Assembly: GCA_916610825.1 (NCBI GenBank)
Contig: OU744449.1
Coordinates: forward strand, 25,615,232 to 25,679,231
From: Haliclystus octoradiatus
Lineage: Eukaryota; Cnidaria; Staurozoa; Stauromedusae; Haliclystidae
DNA length: 64,000 nucleotides
Reading direction: 5' to 3'
Below the pieces are notes generated by a model. It was given only the letters and a program-made list of their open reading frames with translations. It ran no database searches and was not told where the DNA came from. This document shows positions 23,340 to 36,800 of this stretch, piece after piece (positions within the stretch are counted from its first letter, which is position 1; every line of letters begins with the position of its first letter). Position numbers and translations under genes: made by a program.

Positions 23340-23650
23340 TTATTTGTTATAAGCAGATGCAAGTCAGCTATCACATATATTCAACTTTAATCGGAAACAC
23401 ATTTTCATAATTATAGTTGAGCTTCATATTCATTATGATAAGTTACAGTGAAACCTGTATATAACGGCCAGCTACGAGAGGTAGATAAATTGACCACTAT
23501 AGACAGGTGGCCTTTATATACAGGTTCAATTAGACATTGCAAAAGTGACCACTATAGACAGGTGGCCGCTGTATAGAGGTGACCGTTATAACAGGCTTGA
23601 CTGTATGATCAAGAAAGCGTCGCAATTTGAATGATTTCAAATTGCTTTAT
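23340..23650 (-). pseudogene. Decayed duplicate of the PICK1 last exon, interrupted by a MITE
   Basis: Read on the minus strand, this segment matches the functional last exon of PICK1 (24423-24571): the CAAATAAAATATAAAT end, the GCATCTGC(A/T)TATA, GTTTCCGATT and ATCATAATGAAT words, and the caagaaa-cgtcgcaat block on the far side of the inserted MITE. After Y-H-N-E-Y-E-A-Q-L it hits a stop, and further stops follow, so it cannot supply a coding end. The family A MITE at 23446-23603 splits it, with TA duplicated. It looks like one copy of a tandem duplication of the PICK1 3' end that later decayed. Confidence 0.8.
23446..23603. mobile_element. MITE family A inside the PICK1 pseudo-exon
   Basis: CAGTGAAACCTGTATATAAC to TTATAACAGGCTTGACTG, with TA on both sides. 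The flanking sequence rejoins into the duplicated PICK1 exon, so the insertion site is known exactly. Confidence 0.88.
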
Positions 23651-24422
23651 TGGACAGGTAATAAATTACGTTATGATTATCTCAAACATCTTGATGGACG
23701 TTATGGGTGTGACTTATTGTTCTGGTAGTATTTGGTTGTTGAAACATATTGGAAAGCAGATAACCACTATAATAAAGCCGCATATGAAGGCCACTTGGTT
23801 CATGAACTGCTTATGAACTCTCCATGAACTTATGGACTTTTTGTAACGGCAGCTATCAAACAGCAGATTCAACAAAGATAATACTCAAATTGAAAACCTA
23901 ACCGAAAATAGAATGTTCACAAAAGTTGATTTAAATATACAGTATATATTTCAACAATCACAAAAATTTTAGAAATACAAATTTAAACTAAAAATTACAA
24001 ATTAAATATATAGCCTAGCATTCTACTTATAAGTTTAAATATATACTGTATTGTTTCTCTAGTTATTGCCTGCTTCTCTTGGTAGTTAGTAAAATCTTGA
24101 ATCTCCAACTATGGAAAATGATAATACTATCCAAATATGTTACTATATTTAATAGGCTGCATTATAATGTATAGATATATATTTGTTAATAAATAGTACT
24201 TATGAGATATCTAGCGATTGTTTTAAAGCTTCAATATTAGATAATATTAATATGATATATATAATTCTTCATTTAATTTAAATAAACCATCAATATATCT
24301 TACAACAGTTTTTAAGCTGATTTAATTACCGATAACTGTGCTACTGTAGTATTACTACACCCAGAAATTTATAATAAAATGTTTAATTTCGTTTTTTATT
24401 CTTTAACCAAATAATTTATATT

Positions 24423-27400
24423 TTATTTGCTATATGCAGATGCAAGCGATCCACCGCATAAATCAACTTCAATCGGAAATACATTTGCATCTTTGAGTTG
24501 AGCTTCGCATTCATTATGATACGTTGTCATAGCATCAAGAAATCGACGCAATTGATGTACCAAATCTTGCACTGAAAAGCAAAGATACAAAAATACAGCG
24601 TAATCAATTTCAAAGTACATTCAAACTTCCTAAATATTTCCCCTCTGTTACGGATGAAAAGTGGGACATTAAGTGAGGTGGGATATCAAGCGAGGTAGGA
24701 TTACGAGAGTTTGTACAGAGAATGGAAAATTGAAATTAGTTTTAATGTGGGGATATTAAGCAAGGTGGGACATTAAAAGAGGGATATTAACCGAGTTAGA
24801 CTGTATAGAGTTTTTTTCGCAGGTTCCCAACGAGTTTCTTGATACAGTCAAACCTGTTATAAAGGCCACCTCTATACAGCGGTCACCTCTCTATAGTGGT
24901 CACTCTTGCAATGTCTAAAATAGCATTTTCTATTGAATCAAACCTGTATATAAAGGTCACCTGTCTACAGTGGTTAATTTATCTACCTCTAGTAGCTGGC
25001 TGTTATATACAGATTTCACTGTAATTATTTAAAGTGGTAATAAACCCCCAGACTATGTAGTAGAACCCGACGTGAAAAAAACAATCGCGTATTTTTTTTT
25101 TCGATCTGGAAATTATTTCTTGGTGAAAAATGCCTTCAAAGTGGTGTTTTGACCCAAATGTCGCTGAGGAAAAAAAAGGATTGGATCTAGCTTTATGACG
25201 ACAAAGTCACAAGTTGTGCGGTTTTTCTAATAGACTTTAGATCAGATTAATCACGCGATGTTAAGTTTGAGATGGCGTAGCTCTGTAACGGAAATCTGTT
25301 TTTCTCTCCCACAAAACTGAGGTAAGGAAGAACATATAAACTCAAGAGTAACAAAATTCCACATGATTTAATGATTTTGAAGTTCACGAATTTGAAGAAA
25401 ATAAAAATCAGAAAATGTTTCATTCGTAGCGCGCGTTATACAGATTATATTTTGACATATCATTCTCACACATATTTAACACATATCAAAAGATTCTCTG
25501 GTGACCACAATAGCTAGATAAGTACAATTTATTGTTGTAAGCATATGTCTGAATTGAAAATGGAGCATTTTCTTTTGAGGGTAAAAATCATAACGTATGG
25601 TGGGAAACGCTATAAGAACACCATAACCGTTAGTTTTATAGTCCTCTTTTCACAGAAACGAAATTTGCCCATCTGATTTATCGTCTCTGTAGAAAGGTAT
25701 TTTGTGCAAAGTAGCTTCTGCACTGTATTACCGCATCCTATAAACTACAGATTGTGACATGATGCTAACTTGTTCTACTTTCTCGCCAAAGGAATGAATA
25801 CTAGACTGGTAAAACAATTTGGTGGCGTATGTATAATCAGGAACGAGACCTCACATTGCGAAACCCTAATTTTGTTAATCAGATAACGTTGATAGAGAGG
25901 ATAACAATTTATGCAATGAAGATATACCGCAAAACCGAAAAATGATAGAATATGCATTACCGTAGTTCTAGTATACGGCTGTAAACCTGAATAAGAACGT
26001 CCAAGCCCTCATATCATTTTTGTACTATTTTCCGATATTTTATAGAATTTTACAGTGTAATATGTACTGAAGAATTTTCAATCGTTTTATAATAATTGAA
26101 TGCTTGGTGAATGAATGATGAACACTTTGTTAGACTATTGGGTATATATACATCTATCTACAGTCGTATAAACTATACGATTACATGGTTCAAGTTTTAC
26201 TAGACAAATATCAATTTCAAACTTAAATTTTGAAATGGTAATTGAAAAATGCCTATTTAATAATTTAGTAATACTTGAATAAATCCGAAAAGTAGGCTAC
26301 AATTAATACTTTGCAGTACCAACTATCTTGAGGAAAAGTCGTCTGTGCATGCCTGTGCAAATCGATTAATTTACATTCATATTTAGATCAAGAAAAGGGT
26401 ATCTTGTAGAAATATTTACTCAAGAACAAATTGCAGATAGAGTTAAAAATAGTTATAACTTAAATAGCGTAGGATAAAGCTATTTCGAAGGGCACGTGCC
26501 TAATTTAGATTTGAAGAAGTACTGCGGTCACACAGAATACGTAACTAATATGTATCACTAGTCTAGTCACAAAGGAACACTCCGCCTGACATTTGTGTTA
26601 ATCCACAATCTATATCAGATTCATCGCGCTTAATGACGCTACGAGAAATTATTTCGACTGAGCGTTGCAATAGATTTTATTCTGCTCCTGAAATCACAAA
26701 TTGCATCTTTTTTACGTAATTCGCGAGTGTATATGTTTGTTTATGGCTCGGCCTTGACAAAAATTTTTCTTGTGTGATTTCTCGGAGCTAGGTCACCTCA
26801 AAGATAACGTCGCGTGATCAGCCCACTCTTAAGTCTGTTAGACAAACCGCACGACTTGTGACTTTGTCGTCATAAAGCTAGATCCAATCCTTTTTTTTCT
26901 CAGCGACATTTGGGTCAAAACACCACTTTGAAGGCATTTTTCACCAAGAAATAAATTCCAGATCGAAAGAAAAATTACGCCATTGTTTTTTCACGTCGGG
27001 TTCTACTACATATGTAAAGATAGTCTGGGGGTTTATTCCCACTTTAAAGAAAAAGTTGATAACCCAGGTTGATAGTAACTGTGACATTATTGACACACTA
27101 TTTTTAAAGCTTTATCTTAATTTGAGAATCTCTCACACAGGAACTTCATAGTAATGAAATTAATTATGGGGTGATTAGCTCAGTTGGCAGAGCAACCGAA
27201 CTGCAGATCGTATCATATCTCATCGACTGTGGTTCAAATCCCCCTCAGGTCAACTCAGCCTTGACTTTATCTGAAACATCAAATGAGTACCATCTAAGGA
27301 TGGCGGATGGAATGGTTCAGAAGGAATTGCATTGTGAGTAGCTGCGGCGCATCGTTGCGCATTGACAATCAAGGCCTATCTGCCATGAAATCTGTTGAAA

Positions 27401-30400
27401 TTGATCTGCAGTGTCGCGGCTGAGATCTAAGGAGTGTTTAACATCATTGCTCTTAGCGAAAAGAGCCACTCTTCTAGAAATAGAGGAGTGGTACGGGTGC
27501 CTTCGGTAGGGCGACACCGTCCACATTACTTTTACTTTAAATTAATTATCTCACACTAGCAAAATTGTGCTGTATTTTATATCAACAATGTATGAGAGAA
27601 TCTCTCAGAGAGATAGGCATTATTTATTCTTCTAAACAAATTCATATTCTTACCATGCTTGTTATCAAGAAGCTCCAATTTGACAAGAACATCAGATCTA
27701 AGTTTGGCAAATCGTTCTCTTGCTAACTGCCGACATCGTAGTACAACCCTGAAAATACGAACAATTGGTAGATTAGTGTTACAAAGTCAATCTATTTAGA
27801 CAAATCTTGGAAACAAGTCACTCCAAGGGATATTCTTTTGATGTACCTTGGTGTGAATTAGAGGATCAAATATGAAAACAGCTCATGAACAGTCCATGAA
27901 ATTGAGTCATTTAATATTCATGAATTAGTTCATGAACTGGTAGTACACTTGTGTATAAGGTGTTCACAAACAGTTCACAATAAATTCCATGAAATTGAAC
28001 CATTTAAATTGAATATAATGTTTTGAACTGGTAGTACACTCGTGTATAAGGTGTCCATGAACAGTTCACAATAAATTCCATGAAATTGAACCATTTAAAT
28101 TGAATGTAATGTTTTGAACTGATCGTAAACTCTTTATATAAGGTGTCCATGAACAGTTCACAATAAATTCCATGAAATTGAACCATTTAAATTGAATGTA
28201 ATGTTTTGAACTGATCGTAAACTCTTTATATAAGGTGTTCATGAACAGTTCACAATAAATTCCATGAAATTGAACCATTTAAATTGAATGTAATGTTTTG
28301 AACTGATCGTAAACTCTTTATATAAAGGCGTTCATTATTAGCTCATGAGAAAGTCCATGAAATTGAACCATTCAAATTGAATTTAATGTTCTGAACTCTT
28401 CATATACTAATTATAAGGTGTTTATGAGCAGTTCATGAAACAATCCTTGAAATTGAGCCATTTAACGTTCATGATCTAGTTCATGAACTGTTCGTACAAT
28501 CCATAAAAGGTGTTCATGTTCATGCACAAAGACATTCGCATTAATAGGTATAGATTGTTGTCACTGACCTGTAATCGTAGTTCCCAGTTTCTACTCTGTA
28601 TAAAGATTCATGAAGAGCCTAAAATAATAATAAATAAAAATATTTGTATAGGAAAAATTACCATTATCCCCCAAAAGTTTTTGTTTTTTTCTGTTAAAAA
28701 GGTGTTTAAACACTTGATCAACACGTATCATGCAACAAGGTGTTGAGTACTTAAACAGCTGCAAAACTCTTAGTATTCACGGGAGATCCACCAAATTAGA
28801 ACTAGGAGTTACGATCATCATCCGCAGCGAAGAGAATACAAAGCGTTTTGCCGCTGTTTAAGTACTCAACACCTTGTTCGATGATTGACCACTATAGACA
28901 GGTATTCTCTATTCACACTTCTGCAAATACAGTTCATGACTTCATGAACAGTTCATGAACGATAAATGCCTCAATTTTCAAAATTGTTCAGCAACCTTTG
29001 ATGAAAAAATCCATGAAAATTGGGCAATTTAACATTCATAAACTGTACATGAACTCAAAAACGTTTTTGAAGAAGGTTGCTATATAGAGGTGACCGTTAT
29101 AACAGGTTGGCATTAAATACTAACCGCATAACCATATTCTTCATCATCCATTTCTTTGACTTTCAAACAGTAAGACTGAAAAAGTAAACAATGATACAGT
29201 AATTATCTATTTATTATCACTAACTGTTAAATATCACATGTTATCATCACATCATTCGTTTTTCAGAAACTGATCCTATCAAACTCTGATCATCAAACTA
29301 TTCCAATCCGTATAATTACAGTGAAACCTGTATATAGCAGCCACCTATGAGAGGTAGATAAACTGACCATTATGTGGAGGTGGCCTTTTATATACAGGGT
29401 TGATTCAATAGAAAATATTACTTTTGACATACCAAAAGTGACCACTATTGACAGATGGCTGCTTTAAGAGGTGACTGTTATAACAGGTTAGACTATATCA
29501 CACATTTTGGCTACACAATGACTACAATACAGTGTAAACCAGAGTCATCTATTTATAAGAGTTGGGACACTCAACGCTTGGGGCTTGAAAATTGAAAGAG
29601 GTTTTACTTTCGAACAAAAAGTTTTTCAAATTCCTTATATTATTTTCTCGTGCTTGTTCAAATTTTGCGAGCCTGGGTGTGACAGAACGGAAATGAAGCC
29701 CCCGAAAATCAAATAACTGTCATCTTTCCAATTGAAGCAAAGAGCGGCACATGAAAGAGTGCCTCAACTATAAGCCGCTTAAGTGCAAGTTGGATAAGTG
29801 AAATTCATGCTTTTCACAACATCCTTCCGAAACCCTATAAACTAAGGTTAAGTCTTTGTTAAACAATTTTCAAGAATAAATTCGGAGAAATGCTACAGAA
29901 ATCGTTAGTAGTTTTGACATGCACTCAAGTGGGCTACACATTATTTGAACATTGTAATTAACAAAGTTCCATTAATATCAAATAGTCACACGTTTCTACT
30001 GAAATCAGATTACTTAACTTGAATCCCTTCAAAAAAAAAATATATTTTTAATTTTGGGCCATGTAGATCTGCTTTCATCGCAACATGGAGCATAGAGTTG
30101 GATTGTGCTACAAATAATTGTTTTAATAAGATCTTTGCGCTAAGTTCTAACTAGCTTTAAGCTTTTTCAAATCCTTCGATATCATTGCTTTATACTGTTA
30201 TACTGTTAATACATTGTGTTTTAACAAGGTCACCAATAGGATTTAAATAAAATTTAGTTGATTATTGTATATCACTTCAATCAATTACTTACCAAATATT
30301 CAAATTTTGCATCTGCATACTTCTGGATGGTTAATTTTGTATCTGGGATAGCCTGATAGAAAACACAAGTATATATATATGCTACAATATTAGTTACATT

Positions 30401-30817
30401 GGCAGTTCTTAAGTAGGCCTGCCTATATTTCAATGGATTGGTGTTAAGAGAATTAGAGCACTAGAAATAGAATAGGAGAATGGATGAATGGAATTTGCAA
30501 AAGCTTAATCTAGGATCTCAAAAATCCACACTTTTTCCGTGGAGTAAATTTTGTATGCTCCACAACCACTGCATGAATTCTTTCATTTGGCAGTCGAAGC
30601 AGAAGTTTTAATGGGTTATGCACAGGTAGTATCTCCTCATAATATTTTGTATTGGGAATTGTTATATTAATAAATTTCTTTGTCTTTTTATGTCTGACCG
30701 TGATTTGTGGTGTTCTTTGTGTAGCAAATATGTTCGGCAAAAGAGGGAATACTCATTCCTATAATGTGACTGTATATACTACTTTATCCATACACTGGCT
30801 CCAAAATATTAATACCT

Positions 30818-30849
<32 letters not shown>

Positions 30850-33800
30850 TTATTCAGAACCTTTAAGTTATACAAACTTTTTTTCAAAGGACTGATACAT
30901 AGCTAAGTTGACAGGAAAACAGACATTAAGTAAAAAAACAGGCATAAATAACAGGAAAGAGTGTAAGTGTACTAAAGTATACTAAGAACGTAAGTGCTTC
31001 TCAAGGAGACGTTTGAAAGTAGGCCTGCTTTGGACTTCCTTCATTGCAGACGGTAGATCGTTCCACTTATGCGCACCAGCGTCTTGAAATGAATGACGAT
31101 GGCTCGACTTGATGTAAATGTCATTGTGGGCGTGAGATCTTGTTCTGGTGGAATACGGCAGTTGGAAAAAGTCGGAAAGCAAAGGAGGAGCTAGTTTGAA
31201 TTTAATTTTATGAGTGAACATTAGTTGATGCGATGTTATTCTGTCTCTAACAGAAAGCCAATCTAGTTGACTTTGCATATCAGAGACACGAGTGCGATAG
31301 TTACAACGGAGCACTGTCCTCATTCCTCTGTTTTGCAATCTCTGGAGGCGATCTAGATGTTCGGTTTTACAGTTCCCCCATACGACAGCGCATCATTATC
31401 TTACCTTTGTTAAGTAAGTATTGAGATCACTCAGCATTGGTTTAACTTTCTTTAGAAAATCAAGACCATGTTTATTGAAGCTCCTACAAATGGATTAATA
31501 AACTATTGTTAATTCCAAGTATACTGTAACTCAATCTACAAATTACTATCCTATTCTTTACATAGTCTCTAGTTAATTGGTTATTATAAAATAAGAAAAG
31601 CTTGTTAAACCCTCAAACTCAATTAACTTTTTCTTCTGAATGTTTTGTCTGGGTTTGGCAGCCTATATATCAGAAAAATATCAATTTTCTTCTGAATTGC
31701 CCTATCTTCCCAGATTTGAGATCCGAGAATCTCCACTTTTAACAGACCCCTGTTTTGATTGCTAATAGTGTAAAGTCTACAATAGAGTCTGATCCTAACC
31801 GATTGGATTTTTTTAATCAGATTAGCATTTTTATATTTGGATCAGATTTGAGTGAAACCGCTTTTTCCGCAATGCATTTGGATCAGATCAGATTTTCAAT
31901 ATCCTTGATGCTGAGTTATTTGACTATTTTTTATAAATATTTTATTGTTTTTGATATCATTATGATCAGAACTAGAGTAGAAGATTAGACAATACTCAGA
32001 TTCGGATTCTGTCGGATCGAATTCTCAAAGCAGAATCCAAAATGAAAAATATATTTCAACTGTTTAATGAATTCAAGGCCCTTTGACATCGCCATCTTCA
32101 TTTAATAACAAAATCATACCTGTGACAATTGGCAAATATTGCGAATGCTTCACTTGCATTTGGCTGAAGTTCACGAACACCAACCGATGCAAATATATCT
32201 CCAAGTTCTAAAATGGGAAGTTGATAATTACAGTGTAACAAGTCAGGCATGAGATTTCAAATTTCAAAAATAGCCTGAAATCGAGGATATCTGGATATTT
32301 GAAATGGATTTCAATAGGAAAAAGGCAATAGCCAGGGTTCACAAGTGTGGAAATAGTCTGGAATCCGATAAAAGTCTTAAAACTCTTACGTCTGTTTTAT
32401 GTGCAAATCAAAACTGCCAACAATTTCCATTGCATTAACCAAATTTGCAGTTATCTGAAACTGTTTAACAAGGTCTTGACCAAATAACTTGGACATCAAT
32501 AAAAATATAGTTTTGACAAATTTGTACAGTTAGTTATGTAAGTCATAACATAATTCCAAAAACTAACCTCTGTGTAAATGAGCCATTAAGAAAAAGCTTT
32601 GAAGTAATCGTTTTGCATGCTCCAGTAACCCTAAGAAGAACATCATAACAAAATAATAAATGATGACATACGATATGTATGTTAGTGTTCATAAAAAATG
32701 TTCTGAGAATCTAATTTTCGGTAGCATACAGATTGGCCTTCCGTCCAGGGTCTGACAAATGTGGGAATCATGGAATAGAAGATTCTAGAAGGATTCCCCT
32801 GTGAAAACAGTCCATGCACATTAAAGTCCGTTCAATGAAAAACTTCCATGGGTATTGGGCTCCAAAGTCCATGGACTGTTCACGAACATGTCATTAAATT
32901 TTGTAAAGTTCATGAATTTAACAAATTTTTTCGCATTAAAAATTAAAAAAGTTCTTCCTATTTATTTTTTTTACAAATATTGTTGACAAAATTAATTATT
33001 TAAAATTAATTAAATATTAATGACTAGTTAATTAAAACAAGCTATCATGTGCTTGCCCTTCAGTGCATGTAAATATGTCATTTCAAATGTAAATAATATT
33101 GAAAAATACATATATTAAATTAATTATTCAAGAGATCAGACACATTGGAATTCAAATTTAAAAAATAGTCTGAAAACTAGGATATCTAGAATCTACATCA
33201 TTTGTAATAGAATTCAATGGAAAATGCAATAACAAGAGTTCCAAAAGGTGAAAATAGTCTGAAATCCGCTAAAAGTCTAAAATGTCTGAGAAATCTAGTT
33301 TCAATAAACAGTTAGTGTTACCATGTAGCAGTCAAGGTTGGATATCCAAGCTGGATGCTGGTAGGCACATATAAGCATTTAAAAAGCATAATCCGATTAG
33401 AAAAGTATTTTCAGTTTTCAGTATTTTAGTCTACCGGAATTCCAAATGTTTGCAGTACAGTTGAACTCGGTTAATATCCCCTCTTTTAATGTCCCACCTT
33501 GCTTAATATCCCCACTTAAAACTGATTTCCATTTTCAATTCTCTATACAAACTCTCATATTCTTACCTCTCTTAATATACCACCTCGCTCAATGTCTCGC
33601 TATTTATCTGTACCAGAGGGGGGATATCAAGCAAGTTCGACTGTACTATTTATTCTAATTATATCCCAGCATTCCCTTCTCAGAATGACATTCAGATAAA
33701 ATCTATACCTTACAAGCGATTGTGTGACGTAAGCAATTATGTGCTAAATGAGATATACAATTGATGAAAAATAAAACAAATAGAAAATATAATGTAAGCT

Positions 33801-36800
33801 AACCTTTATAAACAGATGCATTTTGTTCAAGTTCCTCCATTTTTTTGACAAGACCATCTAAAACAAAATTATAATGATAGGCATGGTTCTATTATATATT
33901 AATTATAGCAGCAAACAGGTACTTGTTTCTGGCCATTAGTCTTCATCAGTACTGCTCAGTGAGTGAACAAGGGGACTGATTTCGGTATATACCTACGTCA
34001 AGATGAGTTATCAATGTGGTGAAAAATTCATCACATGAAAAAAACATCTGTGCCATACCAGAGTGCTCAAACTACCGAAGTAGTGAGCAATGCATAATGC
34101 AAATAGTATAGACACATCCCGAGCCGATAGTGCTCGAAATTGCGCATGCGCAATTGAGACATACATATTAGCAGACAAGTACATGTTTCTGGCCATTAGC
34201 CTTCATCAGTACTGCTCAGTGAGAAAACAAGGAACTGACTACGGTATATACCTACGTCAAGATGAGTTATCAATATGGTGAAAAATTCATCATATGAATA
34301 AAACATCTGTGTCATATATTAAATGTATAAATATTGAAATACAGTCAAACCTGTTATAACGGTCACCTCTATATAGCGGCCACCTGTCTATAGTGGTCAC
34401 TCTTTCCACCTCCAAAATAGTATTTTCTATTGAATCAAACCTGTATATAAAGGCCACCTGTCTATAGTGGTCAATTTGTCTAGGCCTACCTCTCGTAGCT
34501 GGCTGTTATATACAGGTTTTACTGTATACATAGGTCAAGATGAGTTATCAATGTGGTGAAAAGATTCACCACATGAAAAAAACATCTGTGTCATATATTA
34601 TAAATGCATAAATATTGAAATATATTCACTTGATGTCTGTAAATTAGTTGTTCTCACATTGCCTGCAAATGATTCATATCTAATAGCATAAAATAATCAT
34701 CAGTTCAGTTGACAAAGCTCAACACAATAAAACGAGTCGAAGACTAACATTTACAATTGTTACTACAGTGTAACCCGCTTAAGTGCAATTCGGATAAGTG
34801 AAATTCCCGTTTATCTGCAACCTGAATCTTAAAACCTATAAATTATTTTCTGGTCAAATGTTTGCTAAGCAATTTCGAATACCGTAAGTGCAAATTCGGA
34901 TAAATGCAACTGAAATCGTTGGTAATTCTTACTTGCACTTAAGCGGATTACACTGTACTAGTTTCATGATTACACATACGCAATCATCACACACACATGA
35001 ACTAAATAATGTAAAACATACAGTCCCCCTATTAATATTGAATTTTCAAATTCACAATTATTGTTTAACAGGACAAAGGCTATTGATGCTACAAATAACT
35101 TGTATTGTTATTGTTTCCTATTATCGCTATTTAGTTATCATGTGCAATTTGATATAGATAAATAATAATAATATGAATATTTATAAATATTAAAACCTAA
35201 TATTGGCAATTGGATAGTGATTAGAATGTGTATTTCTTGATCTTCTCATTATTATTACAGTGTAACCCGCTTATGTGCAATTCGGATAAGTGAAATTCCC
35301 TCTTATCTGCAACCTGGCTTTGAAATCTGTTAAACAATTTTCTGGTCAAGTCCTTGGTAAACAATTTCGGATAACTGCAAATTCGGATAAATGCAATGAA
35401 AACCGTTTGCAATTTGAATTGCACTTAAGCGGGTTACACTGTAGCATTGAATAATAATAATATATACCTATGTTATGTTTCACGCATTAATAATAATTTA
35501 TAGAATCGGCAAGATATAAGACTATTTCCGTATCTGCATTTGGAAATAATTTCAGACTTTTAATTCAATAAATTTTCTTTTTCGCAAATGATATGGTACT
35601 TTTCGATGAGACATGGATGGGATCTCGGGCCGGTGTTATATTAGATAAATAATAGTGTTTTTTGATTAGCCATGGATGGAATTTTTATGATTTGTCAAGC
35701 TATATGCTATATTCTTTATTGTTCCATAAAGATCTCGGGCCAGTGTTATACAGTATTAGATAAATAATAATGCAAATTATTGTTGAAATTTTACGAAAAT
35801 AAGTTACAAAATGAATCATAATTTGCTTCACAATATTGAAGTTTATGGAAGAATTAATTTTGGATGTTTTTCAATCCAGGAGCTTGATTTCCAAAAAGTA
35901 ATTAACCTTGATGACACCTTACTTTACAAGTAAAGTTTACATGAGAATAAAAGATGTATTAATTAACATACCATTGCATAATATAGCACGACTCAAACCC
36001 AGTGCATCAGCAGTACTAGAACTTAAATGTTCCACCATTTTGTGTTTCACTTTCTTCATGACTAATAATTATAGGAAACATGAAACAATTTAGAAGTAAC
36101 AAAACTAGAAATTATATCCTTAGTGCATTGTTGTAGTGGTCAGGACGTTGCCCCTCAGTATGTAGGTTCTTAGGTTCAATCCCTGGCAGGAGCACTATCG
36201 GTTGACATCAGGAAGGGGATTCATACACTAAATCTGTATACACACCAAAAACATTAACCAACTCACAGATCACCCTAGTAAAATAAAGCTAACTAGCTTG
36301 AAGGGTTTGTGGCAAAATGATATTTCTAATAACAACAAAAATTCCATAAACAAAAAAAAATTTGTTACAAATCTTGCTTCCTTTTCAAATTTTTCTAGCC
36401 TTGAACTACGAACCTAATTCCAAGGTCTATCATGGATCTTGACCACTGCCGTCATATAACCTAGTCTACCTAGAGTAGCCTAAATATGTCTGTCTTGTCA
36501 TCGTCTAAGTGCCTGGTTCTCTAATAAGCAAAGCCAAGATAAAATAATTGTAAAGACTTCGAGTAGGTTGGAATTACAACTGCAATGTACTCCCTGAGTT
36601 GCATATTATCCCAAACAGGGAAATTTATTTAAGAAAAAATTTAAATAAACTTGCCTATATCAAGTGTTTTCCCTTCTTTGGGATCAGCATGAAGTTTTAC
36701 ATATTGAATAGTAACCTCTTCCTGGAAATAAATTATGAAACAGTTAATGTTATCTAACAACAACTAAATTATATCTATTCTACCACTCGATATAACACAT

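Larger units (their letters stand above)
22590..24422. other. Tail-to-tail spacer of ATPAF2 and PICK1, internally duplicated
   Basis: This is very AT-rich and contains no independent gene. About 22.83-23.65 kb repeats, in the same order and with many differences, the sequence of about 23.9-24.57 kb. That includes the last exon of PICK1 (see the pseudogene entry), AGTATATATTT and ATATCTAGCGA words. A family A MITE (23446-23603) sits in the left copy. Confidence 0.65.

Noticed and set aside
27317-27526. 69-residue minus-strand frame, repeated almost identically at 51129-51338
   Set aside because: Both lie inside the tRNA-derived SINE; similarity reflects the repeat, not a protein family.
28004-28278. 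Overlapping minus-strand frames with repeated FHGIYCELFM words
   Set aside because: They are translations of the 92-bp tandem repeat and include no start or context of a gene.
31755-31988. 77-residue plus-strand frame
   Set aside because: Encoded by the GATC-rich repeat in a PICK1 intron; no domain.
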